Source: Pseudomonadota bacterium
Lineage (GTDB): Bacteria; Desulfobacterota; Syntrophia; Syntrophales; UBA5619
Direction: 5' to 3'
Assembly: GCA_018819165.1 (NCBI GenBank)
Contig: JAHJQP010000233.1
Span: 1-9,910, forward strand
Length of the DNA: 9,910 nucleotides
Both the position numbers and the translations under genes were made by a program. Positions 1-5,709 of this stretch are shown one piece after another. Under the pieces are notes generated by a model. It was not told the DNA's origin. It did not search any database and saw only the letters and a program-made list of their open reading frames with translations. Positions within the stretch are counted from its first letter, which is position 1. Every line of letters begins with the position of its first letter.

Positions 1-297
1 GTAATCTGAGAGAGTCAGATTCCTCGCCTTCTTCATTTCGACAAACTTCTGATACTCAGTTTCTCGGATGTAGCGAAGGCTTGCACGGTGGTTCTTGTAG
101 TCGTTGTTTGATAGGTAGACCGCATATGCTGTCTTTCCGGTACCTTTCTCGCCAACAAGGAAGAACACGTTCGGCTCGCACAGAAGGTCAAGATCAGGGG
201 TACGTAAGAAAATGTTGTTAAAGAGATTCTTGTTTTCGCGACGCCGATAGTTCTCAGCGTCTCTAAAGCCGAGCTCTAGATCTCGAACCGATTTCAT
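1..297 (-). CDS. P-loop ATPase, Sll1717-like family (3' end outside window)
   Basis: The first 99 codons of a minus-strand gene start at the ATG at 295-297 and run out of the left edge with no stop. The protein begins MKSVRDLELGFRDAENYRRR. It has a clear Walker A motif, GEKGTGKT (residues 49-56), directly after a hydrophobic strand (VFFLV), so it binds nucleotide. The pattern of an N-terminal 'FG/FRDAENY-RRREN' segment, 'EPNVFFLVGEKGTGKTAYA' and then 'SLRYIRETEYQKF' matches, from memory, proteins annotated as P-loop ATPase, Sll1717 family, whose function is not established and which are scattered in accessory DNA. The start is supported by GAGGT at 304-308, six bases upstream. Walker B and later motifs are outside the window. 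Codon use is less GC-rich than in the genes from 704 onward, which suggests a separate origin. The CDS call is firm; the family name is less so. Confidence 0.8.
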   Translation of the reverse strand, partial: MKSVRDLELGFRDAENYRRRENKNLFNNIFLRTPDLDLLCEPNVFFLVGEKGTGKTAYAVYLSNNDYKNHRASLRYIRETEYQKFVEMKKARNLTLSDY

Positions 298-361
298 TCT
301 TCTACCTCATTATCAGCCAATATTGTTTATGCAGATCAGTATAAAACCCCTTGAGACCAAC

Positions 362-421
362 TCATCTGTAATAAAATACCCCGCTCTTTATAAGAAACGG
401 GGTATTTGTCAGCCAGTCCAT
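362..421 (-). CDS. short ORF, possible leader peptide or gene remnant
   Basis: The 19-residue ORF encodes MDWLTNTPFLIKSGVFYYR. Its ATG at 419-421 follows GGAGGG (426-431) by four bases, a good ribosome binding site. The same frame is open further upstream, back to a stop at 509-511, with another ATG at 440-442 that lacks a Shine-Dalgarno sequence. The 10-bp inverted repeat at 374-407 lies inside the coding frame. The string 'TPFLIKSGVFYYR' loosely recalls the start of some tyrosine integrases, so it could be a truncated integrase N-terminus, but this is weak. It could equally be a leader peptide for the ATPase gene 64 bases downstream, or chance. Confidence 0.25.
   Translation of the reverse strand: MDWLTNTPFLIKSGVFYYR
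374..407 (-). terminator. hairpin, likely leftward rho-independent terminator
   Basis: AAATACCCCG (374-383) and CGGGGTATTT (398-407) form a perfect 10-bp inverted repeat with a 14-base loop. Inside the loop TCTT and AAGA can pair further. Read leftward, the stem runs into a T-rich tail (TTTTATT), as in an intrinsic terminator. Read rightward the tail is TTTGTC, which is poorer. It may end leftward transcripts from the promoter at 598-626, or from the coaBC operon, or act as an attenuator before the ATPase gene. Confidence 0.6.
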
Positions 422-597
422 ATTTCCCTCCAGCACGGTCATACGGGACGGAACTTTTTCAACTGCATTTTTATATAGTTGTCCGATAGCACAATTTTCA
501 TTTGAAATCTACAACATTAATGATATTTTTCAGTTTACCACTTTCAGGAAGCACACCTCAACCCCGATCATCCCCCGAATATGCCACCTTTCAACCG

Positions 598-626
598 ATT
601 ATCAATAAATTGATCAGAAAAGTCAA
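598..626 (-). promoter_or_regulatory. leftward sigma70-like promoter
   Basis: On the minus strand TTGACT (621-626) and GATAAT (598-603) are separated by exactly 17 bases. Each hexamer matches the sigma70 consensus at five of six positions. Transcription would start near 591 and run toward the short ORF, the hairpin and the ATPase gene. Both hexamers are overlapped by palindromes, which suggests repressor control. Confidence 0.6.
601..614. repeat. palindrome over the -10 region, possible operator
   Basis: ATCAAT-AA-ATTGAT is a perfect inverted repeat with a two-base centre. It overlaps the -10 hexamer and part of the spacer of the leftward promoter. Its TCAAT/ATTGA arms recur in the palindrome at 620-636. 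Confidence 0.5.
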
Positions 627-636
627 TCATTGACTT
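620..636. repeat. 17-bp palindrome over the -35 region, possible operator or weak terminator
   Basis: AAGTCAATCATTGACTT is a perfect 8-bp inverted repeat around one central base and contains the whole -35 hexamer of the leftward promoter. Its centre is about 20.5 bp from that of the palindrome at 601-614, close to two helical turns, as expected for paired operator sites. Read leftward it is followed by a short T run, so a weak terminator for the phosphatase operon is the alternative. Confidence 0.5.
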
Positions 637-703
637 GTATTTGAAGTGGTTGCCTGCCCGCAATAAAGGCAAATCTAATGAGTTCAGGAAGCCAATGCCT
701 TCC

Positions 704-1444
704 CTACACATCGAAAACCTTCAGGGCTTCATCACCGAAGTGGTTGATGACGAGGTTTTTCTCCAGGCAGTGGCGGATATCGCCGAAATCATCGTAGCGG
801 AGACAGGGCGTGCCGTTCTTCATGCATTTTTTGAAGAGGGTCTCCTTCGCGAAGACCAGATCCGCATCACGGGCGGGGCAGACGTCGGAATAACCGTCGC
901 CGACGTAGATGATCCGGTCGTAGGTGTTCCGGAAACGGCCAAGGAGAGAACGTTTGCAGTTGCCGCACCGGCCGCAATCCCCGCTGATCGGTGGGAATGC
1001 AAAGTCTATCCTGTCTCCCTCCTGAAAGACGAGGCGGTTGGAAAAGAATTCGACATCGAGACCGTATTTCCGAAGGATCGCCTCGATATAGACGTCGAGG
1101 CCGTCGGAGACGATCTTAAGATCGATCCCACGCCCTCGACAGAAGCTCAGGAATTCCGGAAAGAAAGGATCCAGTCGTTCGCGACGAAGGACAAATTCCA
1201 GAACCTGCGTCCGGTTCGCCCTGAACAGGGGCGCGAGCTGTCTGTAGGCCACCCTGGAACCGACCTCCCCTGTAGAATAGGAACGGTCGATCTCCTCCCA
1301 TCGGTCGGCAAAACGCTTGAGAAGTGCGTTGCCCATGTCCACCCGGCAGACCGTCCCGTCAAAATCACAGACGATGAGTGACCTCCCGCCTGAATCGTAC
1401 CAGTCAACAGCCGGATGGTTTGATTTATTTCCTTTGGTTATCAA
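704..1444 (-). CDS. HAD-superfamily phosphatase, MtnX-like
   Basis: A HAD-type phosphatase of up to 246 residues. Motif I is VCDFDGTV, with nucleophile Asp27 and general acid Asp29. Motif II is IVSDG (Ser113), and motif III is YVGDGYSDVCPARDAD with acidic residues Asp183 and Asp187. Lys164 may be the motif II/III lysine. A three-cysteine element, CGRCGNC (157-163), precedes it, as in the MtnX-like branch related to the methionine-salvage enzyme that dephosphorylates a 2-hydroxy-3-keto-5-methylthiopentenyl phosphate. No other methionine-salvage gene is visible, so the substrate is open. It is the last gene of the operon. The start is uncertain: the only usual in-frame start is TTG at 1442-1444, four bases after the slipin stop and without a good ribosome binding site, while GGGAGG at 1382-1387 sits six bases before an ATC codon just ahead of motif I. 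Confidence 0.8.
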   Translation of the reverse strand: MITKGNKSNHPAVDWYDSGGRSLIVCDFDGTVCRVDMGNALLKRFADRWEEIDRSYSTGEVGSRVAYRQLAPLFRANRTQVLEFVLRRERLDPFFPEFLSFCRGRGIDLKIVSDGLDVYIEAILRKYGLDVEFFSNRLVFQEGDRIDFAFPPISGDCGRCGNCKRSLLGRFRNTYDRIIYVGDGYSDVCPARDADLVFAKETLFKKCMKNGTPCLRYDDFGDIRHCLEKNLVINHFGDEALKVFDV

Positions 1445-1448
1445 TGTG

Positions 1449-2198
1449 CTACATCTTCTCCGCCAGTTTCAGGAACGGCGTGAAGAGATCGATCGGTATC
1501 GGGAAGACCGTCGTCGAGTTGTTCTCCGCAGCGATCTGGTTGAGCGTCTGGAGATACCTGAGCTGCAGGGACATCGGCTGGGTCTGCATGAGCGCCGCGG
1601 CCTCGATCAGCTTCTGGGCGGCCTGGAACTCGCCTTCCGCATTGATCACCTTCGCCCGCCTCTCCCGCTCGGCCTCGGCCTGCTTCGCCATCGCCCGTTT
1701 CATTTCCTCGGGCAGGTCGATGTGCTTCACCTCCACGAGCGAGACCTTGATCCCCCAGGGATCGGTGCTCCGGTCCAGGATCTCCTGGAGCTGAAGGTTG
1801 ATCTTCTCCCGCTCCGAGAGGATCTCGTCCAGTTCCATCTGGCCGCAGACGCTCCGGAGGGTCGTCTGGGCGAGCTGCGAAGTCGCATAGAGATAATTCT
1901 CGACTCCGATCACGGCGGGATTGGCGTCCACGACCCGGAAATAGACCACGGCGTTGACCTTGATCGAGACGTTGTCCCGGGTGATGACGTCTTGGGACGG
2001 GACGTCCATGGTGATCGTCCGCATGTCGATCTTGACCATCTTATCGACGACGGGGATCAGGATGATGAGTCCCGGCCCCTTCGTGTCGATGACCCGCCCC
2101 AGGCGGAAGATGACTGCCCTTTCGTACTCGTTGAGGATCCGGATGGCCGACGCGAGAAACATGACGACCAGAACAACCACGACGATGACTGTGTACAT
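1449..2198 (-). CDS. slipin (stomatin-like SPFH/band 7 protein)
   Basis: A 249-residue stomatin-like protein, the usual length for bacterial slipins. One N-terminal membrane segment (about residues 3-22) is followed directly by the SPFH domain, including EYERAVIFRLGR (24-35), GPGLIILIPVVD (41-52) and a 'DVPSQDVITRDNVSIKVNAV' stretch typical of the family. A charged, Ala/Glu-rich helix (about 163-203) is the oligomerisation coiled coil, and a hydrophobic C-terminus (about 229-243) follows. In the archaeal pair PH1510/PH1511 the NfeD-type protease cuts the C-terminal hydrophobic part of the slipin. Here nfeD lies directly upstream with a 15-base gap, so the two products probably work together on membrane organisation. 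The ATG is supported by GGGAGGT about five bases upstream. Confidence 0.93.
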   Translation of the reverse strand: MYTVIVVVVLVVMFLASAIRILNEYERAVIFRLGRVIDTKGPGLIILIPVVDKMVKIDMRTITMDVPSQDVITRDNVSIKVNAVVYFRVVDANPAVIGVENYLYATSQLAQTTLRSVCGQMELDEILSEREKINLQLQEILDRSTDPWGIKVSLVEVKHIDLPEEMKRAMAKQAEAERERRAKVINAEGEFQAAQKLIEAAALMQTQPMSLQLRYLQTLNQIAAENNSTTVFPIPIDLFTPFLKLAEKM

Positions 2199-2213
2199 GA
2201 CTGACCTCCCTCA

Positions 2214-3539
2214 TTATTTTTCGATAGGTTCCACTTTTAGTTTCAGGTGCTCCACCCGGACCACCCGGACCTGCGAGCCTGCAACGATAGGAGCGTCGCT
2301 GTAAGCGCTCCAGTATTCCCCGCGGATCATGACCGTTCCCTCCGTAAAGACATCGCTTACCGCCCTTCCCTCCTCGCCGGCCATCCCCTCCTTTCCGCCT
2401 TGAGGCCTTCGCAATTGCGCCTTGAGGGCGATCCCGATGACGACGATGAAGAAGAGCGACGTGACCGTCACCGCCGGAATGAGAACGCCCCAGGAGACCC
2501 GCAGCGACGGTTCGGGGGTCTGGAAGAGCATCAGGGAACCGATGACGAGTGAGGCGATTCCCCCGATGGTGAGGATGCCGTGGCTTACGACCTTGATCTC
2601 CGCGATGAACAGGATGATGGCAAAGAGGATCAGGGCGACCCCGGCGTAATTGACGGGCAGGGTCTGCATCGCAAAGAAGGCCATGATCAGGGAGATGCCT
2701 CCGATGACGCCGGGCAGGATGGCGCCCGGATTGGAAAATTCGAAGTAGAGCCCGGCAAGGCCGATCAGCAGCAGGAGATAGGCGATATTCGGGTCGCTCA
2801 GAACGGAAAGGATCCTCTGACGGGTCCCCATCCTCTTTTCGTTCAGGACGGCCCCTTTTGTCCTGAGTACCTTCTTCCCGGTTGCCAGGGAAACCTCTCT
2901 GCCGTCCGCCTGCTCCAGAAGCGTGTTCAGATCCGCCGCCACAAAATCGATCACATGGAGCCGGAGGGCCTCCTCGGCGGTGATCGATTCGCTCTTCCGA
3001 ACCGCCTTCTCGACCCACGCCTCACTTCGCCCCCGTTTCTTGGCGATCCCCTTGACATAGGCGACGGCGTCGTTTTCAATTTTCTGGCTCATGGTTTTAT
3101 CCACACCGCCGCCGATCCCCAGGCTCACGGGATGAGCCGCACCGATATTCGTTCCCGGCGCCATCGCAGCGATATGCGCGGACACGGTGATGATCACACC
3201 CGCAGAGGCCGCCCTCGCCCCTGAGGGCGATACGTAGACGATGACGGGGAGGGGAGCATTGAGGATCCCCTTGGCAATGTCCCGCATGGCCAGATCGAGC
3301 CCTCCCGGCGTATCCAGACGGATGATCAACCCCGCCGCACCGCTCTTGGCCGCTTCGCCGATACTCTGGACGATGTATTCGGCAATGGGCGGCGTGATGG
3401 CGGCGCTGACCGTGATCACATCGAAAACCTCCCCCTTCTCCGCAGCCGAGGGGGTTCCGGCGGACACGAGAAAACACATCAGTAGTGCAGTCGTAACCGC
3501 GGCCGCCCGCATCATTCTTTCCGATAGGGGTTTTCTCAT
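2214..3539 (-). CDS. nfeD: NfeD long form, membrane-bound ClpP-like serine protease
   Basis: The 441-residue protein has the full three-part layout of long NfeD proteins. Residues 1-33 are a signal peptide ending PSAA. Residues about 36-210 form a ClpP-like protease domain with RLDTPGG (74-80) and SPSGARAASAG (104-114). Ser112 and Lys153 have the same 41-residue spacing as the Ser-Lys dyad (Ser97/Lys138) of archaeal PH1510, so the protease is probably active. Several membrane segments lie at about 252-373. Residues about 390-440 form a soluble OB-fold-like NfeD domain. The active site should face the periplasm, with the slipin encoded just downstream as partner or substrate. GGAGGG lies nine bases before the ATG. 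The gene begins 42 bases after the glycosylase stop, in the same operon. Confidence 0.95.
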   Translation of the reverse strand: MRKPLSERMMRAAAVTTALLMCFLVSAGTPSAAEKGEVFDVITVSAAITPPIAEYIVQSIGEAAKSGAAGLIIRLDTPGGLDLAMRDIAKGILNAPLPVIVYVSPSGARAASAGVIITVSAHIAAMAPGTNIGAAHPVSLGIGGGVDKTMSQKIENDAVAYVKGIAKKRGRSEAWVEKAVRKSESITAEEALRLHVIDFVAADLNTLLEQADGREVSLATGKKVLRTKGAVLNEKRMGTRQRILSVLSDPNIAYLLLLIGLAGLYFEFSNPGAILPGVIGGISLIMAFFAMQTLPVNYAGVALILFAIILFIAEIKVVSHGILTIGGIASLVIGSLMLFQTPEPSLRVSWGVLIPAVTVTSLFFIVVIGIALKAQLRRPQGGKEGMAGEEGRAVSDVFTEGTVMIRGEYWSAYSDAPIVAGSQVRVVRVEHLKLKVEPIEK

Positions 3540-3581
3540 TTCACCGGTCCCTCCTTGATACCTCGGTCTCCAGTTTTTCGG

Positions 3582-4316
3582 TCATCTTCCCTCACAGAGG
3601 ACTTTCATGATCATCTGGACATCCTCCCAGACCTGTTTCTTCGCCGCGGGGTTCCTGAGCAGATAGGCCGGATGATAGGTCGGCATCAGCTCAATCCCCT
3701 GGTAGGTGTGGAAACGCCCCCGCAGGACGGAGATGGGCGACTCGGTCTTCAGCAGGGCATGCGCGGCAAAAGTTCCGAGGGTGCAGATCACCCGCGGACG
3801 GATCGCCTGGAGCTGCCGGATCAGAAACGGTTCGCAGGCCGCGATCTCATCCGGCTGCGGATTGCGGTTCTCCGGAGGTCTGCACTTCAGGATATTGCAG
3901 ATGTAGACTTCCTCTCTTTTGAGTCCCATCGCGGCGATGATCCTTGTCAGGAGCTGCCCGGCTCGGCCCACGAACGGTCTTCCCTGAGCGTCTTCATCCG
4001 CCCCCGGCGCCTCGCCGACAAAGACGAGATCAGCCTGGGGGCTCCCTTCGCCGAAGACCAGCCGGTGACGGAGACGCCCAAGGGAACAGCGCTGACAGTC
4101 GCCGAGCTCAGCCCGGACCGCCTCCAAGCGGGGGGCGTCCGTAACGGAAGGCGCTATCGCCGCCCCCTGACCCGCCCCGCCTGCCGTCGCAGCACCGACC
4201 TTCCCCCGCGAGAGATAGGAGAGGGGCTTTCCGAGTTCCCCGTCCACGCGGATTCTCTCCGTCAGCGACCGGACCAGTTCCAGGAGCTCTTCCCGCGCTT
4301 TCCCTTCAGAGCCCAT
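3582..4316 (-). CDS. family 4 uracil-DNA glycosylase with iron-sulfur cluster
   Basis: This 244-residue enzyme excises uracil from DNA in base excision repair. After a variable N-terminal stretch of about 70 residues, low in complexity and rich in Gly/Ala near 40-53, come the four cluster cysteines Cys74, Cys77, Cys145 and Cys161, with the C-x2-C and C-x15-C spacing of family 4 enzymes. The catalytic-pocket motif GEAPGADED is at 101-109, the substrate-contact segment is GRPFVGRAGQLL (112-123), and the late motif HPAYLL starts at His215. All family 4 hallmarks are present, so it should be active. Its start overlaps the end of coaBC by 11 bases, which indicates translational coupling. Some relatives are annotated as the DNA polymerase-related protein SPO1-type UDG. 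Confidence 0.95.
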   Translation of the reverse strand: MGSEGKAREELLELVRSLTERIRVDGELGKPLSYLSRGKVGAATAGGAGQGAAIAPSVTDAPRLEAVRAELGDCQRCSLGRLRHRLVFGEGSPQADLVFVGEAPGADEDAQGRPFVGRAGQLLTRIIAAMGLKREEVYICNILKCRPPENRNPQPDEIAACEPFLIRQLQAIRPRVICTLGTFAAHALLKTESPISVLRGRFHTYQGIELMPTYHPAYLLRNPAAKKQVWEDVQMIMKVLCEGR

Positions 4317-5520
4317 CCCGGATCCTTCCGCCGTCCCTCACCTTCTTCACGCGGTCGAGAATGACGCCGGCCACGTCCATCTTGTCCATCAGGGGAAAGG
4401 TCTCTACCGCCCCCTCCCGGTCGATGATCCGGATGATGTTCGTATCGGCCCGGAAGCCGGCCCCGGGTTCCGTCACGTCATTGGCCACGATGAAATCCAT
4501 CCCCTTGTTCATCAGCTTGGCCCGGGCGTTTTCCAAGACATTGTCCGATTCCATGGAGAAACCGACCACGATGCGGTTTCCCTTCCTGCGTGCCGCCTCG
4601 GAGATGATGTCCGGATTCCTCTTCAGAGAGACGGTCAGGGCGGCATCTTTTTTCTTGATCTTCGTCCTCTCACACGCGGCCGGCCGGTAATCGGCGACAG
4701 CGGCGGCCTTGATCACCACCGTGGCCTCCTCCAGTCGGGCCATCACGGCATCTCTCATCTCGAGGGCCGTCTTTACCGGAACGAAAACGACCCCCTGCGG
4801 TGCGGGAAGCTCCGTGGGGCCGCTGACGATGGTTACGGCAGCGCCCCGGCGCCTCGCCACCACGGCCAGGGCATAGCCCATCTTTCCGGAGGAGTAATTG
4901 GTGATATAGCGAACGGGATCGAAGGGTTCCTGCGTGGGACCGGCCGTAACCAGGATGTGTTCCCCCCGCAGATCCTTGGGCGCGAGGATCGTCTCGATCT
5001 CCTCGGCGATCTCCGCTACCTCGGCGAGCCGCCCCTGCCCTTCCGCCCGGCAGGCCAGTTCGCCATACCCCGGCTCCAGAACGGCATGGCCGCGCGAAAC
5101 CAGGCGCGCCAAATTTTCCGTCACGATATCATTTGCATACATTTTTACATTCATCGCCGGACAGATGAGGATGGGCGCATTCGTGGCCAGAAGGAGCGTG
5201 GTCAGCAGGTCATCCGCCAGGCCGGCAGCCATTTTTCCGATGATGTTGGCCGTTGCCGGCGCGATGACCACCAGCTCCGCGAACTCGGCCAGTGAGATGT
5301 GACCGATTTCGAAACTCCCGGCCGACTGGAACAGGTCCGTTGCCACCGGATTGCCGGACAGTGTCTCGAAGGTCAGCGGCGTGACGAACCGACAGGCATG
5401 ATCGGTCATGACCACCCGGACTTTCGCCTCGCGCCGGACCAGCTCCCGGACCAGCTCGGCGGCCTTGTAGGCGGCGATGCCGCCGGTGACGCCCAGAACG
5501 ATTCTTCTCTCCTTCAGCAT
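4306..5520 (-). CDS. coaBC: bifunctional phosphopantothenoylcysteine decarboxylase / phosphopantothenate-cysteine ligase
   Basis: The 404-residue fusion enzyme carries out two steps of coenzyme A synthesis: ligation of cysteine to 4'-phosphopantothenate (CoaB) and FMN-dependent decarboxylation (CoaC). The CoaC half (about 1-185) has the flavin-binding start VLGVTGGIAAYK, active-site His74 in GHISLAE, PAMN with Asn124, and Cys157 in the substrate-clamp segment. The CoaB half (about 187-404) has VTAGPTQEPFDPVRYITN, SSGKMG, KAAAVADYRP and the catalytic lysine region KIKK (Lys289). These positions match E. coli CoaBC (406 residues) almost one for one. The ATG at 5518-5520 is chosen over a start at 5592, which would add 24 unconserved residues; AAGGA lies seven bases before it. 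It is the first gene of the operon. Confidence 0.97.
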   Translation of the reverse strand: MLKERRIVLGVTGGIAAYKAAELVRELVRREAKVRVVMTDHACRFVTPLTFETLSGNPVATDLFQSAGSFEIGHISLAEFAELVVIAPATANIIGKMAAGLADDLLTTLLLATNAPILICPAMNVKMYANDIVTENLARLVSRGHAVLEPGYGELACRAEGQGRLAEVAEIAEEIETILAPKDLRGEHILVTAGPTQEPFDPVRYITNYSSGKMGYALAVVARRRGAAVTIVSGPTELPAPQGVVFVPVKTALEMRDAVMARLEEATVVIKAAAVADYRPAACERTKIKKKDAALTVSLKRNPDIISEAARRKGNRIVVGFSMESDNVLENARAKLMNKGMDFIVANDVTEPGAGFRADTNIIRIIDREGAVETFPLMDKMDVAGVILDRVKKVRDGGRIRDGL

Positions 5521-5582
5521 GTCCGGATCCTTATGTTGGGGGTCCTTTTTAAGTAAAAAACGGCCACTGATACTTCTTTTTA

Positions 5583-5611
5583 ATAATAGCAATTATAAAA
5601 ACCAAGATCAA
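5583..5611 (-). promoter_or_regulatory. sigma70-like promoter of the coaBC operon
   Basis: On the minus strand TTGATC (5606-5611) and TATTAT (5583-5588) are spaced by 17 bases. The hexamers match consensus at four and five of six positions. Transcription would begin near 5576, leaving a leader of about 55 bases before coaBC. No other strong leftward candidate is seen in this intergenic region. Confidence 0.6.
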
Positions 5612-5618
5612 GGAGTTA

Positions 5619-5666
5619 ATGGCCCGCAGGGGATGGATTTTTTTTGGCCTTGCAAAACGGCGTTGA
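5619..5666 (+). CDS. possible 15-codon ORF upstream of the M23 gene
   Basis: ATG at 5619-5621, preceded by AGGAG at 5611-5615 (three-base spacing), opens a frame encoding MARRGWIFFGLAKRR and ending at TGA 5664-5666. The peptide is hydrophobic in the middle and basic at both ends. It overlaps the -35 element proposed for the M23 gene, so it would need a separate upstream promoter, and none is convincing. The spacing is also short. It is listed only as a possibility. Confidence 0.15.
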   Translation: MARRGWIFFGLAKRR

Positions 5667-5678
5667 AACGACTATATG
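5650..5678 (+). promoter_or_regulatory. possible promoter of the M23 peptidase gene
   Basis: TTGCAA (5650-5655) and TATATG (5673-5678) are separated by 17 bases. The start point would be near 5685, giving a leader of about 25 bases that includes the ribosome binding site. Both hexamers match consensus at four of six positions, so this is moderate support. Confidence 0.45.
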
Positions 5679-5695
5679 CCATCCATTCCAAAGAA

Positions 5696-5701
5696 GGAGG
5701 G
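5696..5701 (+). promoter_or_regulatory. ribosome binding site that fixes the M23 gene start
   Basis: GGAGGG lies eight bases before the ATG at 5710, which begins a typical signal/anchor sequence. A nearer ATG at 5705 is in another frame and stops after two codons. The in-frame TTG at 5644 has no ribosome binding site. Confidence 0.8.
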
Positions 5702-5709
5702 AACATGTC

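Larger units (their letters stand above)
298..703. other. A/T-rich intergenic region with promoter, palindromes and hairpin
   Basis: This 406-base stretch lies between the phosphatase stop (704) and the ATPase start (297). It has no normal-sized gene on either strand. It holds a leftward sigma70-like promoter (598-626), two palindromes built from the same TCAAT/ATTGA half-site (601-614 and 620-636), a 19-codon ORF with a strong ribosome binding site (362-421) and a perfect 10-bp inverted repeat (374-407). Its A/T content is clearly higher than that of the operon to its right, which fits an acquired or fast-evolving segment. No tRNA or direct-repeat attachment site was found in it. Confidence 0.7.

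Noticed and set aside
530..571. 13-codon minus-strand frame (MIGVEVCFLKVVN)
   Set aside because: The only G-rich stretch touches the ATG directly, so there is no usable ribosome binding site, and the peptide matches nothing known.
650..675. TTGCC...GGCAA inverted repeat after the phosphatase stop
   Set aside because: The stem is only five bases, the loop is long, and no T-rich tail follows it in the leftward direction.
635..1381. Long plus-strand frame (248 codons)
   Set aside because: It is antisense to the HAD phosphatase, whose motifs are clear. The frame reflects GC-biased codon positions and has no recognisable domain.
1317..2204. Long plus-strand frame (295 codons)
   Set aside because: It lies antisense to the slipin gene and is dominated by Asp, His, Arg and Leu, typical of a shadow of GC-rich coding DNA.
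2041..3018. Minus-strand frame (325 codons) inside nfeD
   Set aside because: It overlaps nfeD in another frame, is full of Arg, Gly and Pro, and matches no family; nfeD has all its domains.
3555..4364. Plus-strand frame (269 codons)
   Set aside because: It is antisense to the uracil-DNA glycosylase, which has all four cluster cysteines and active-site motifs.
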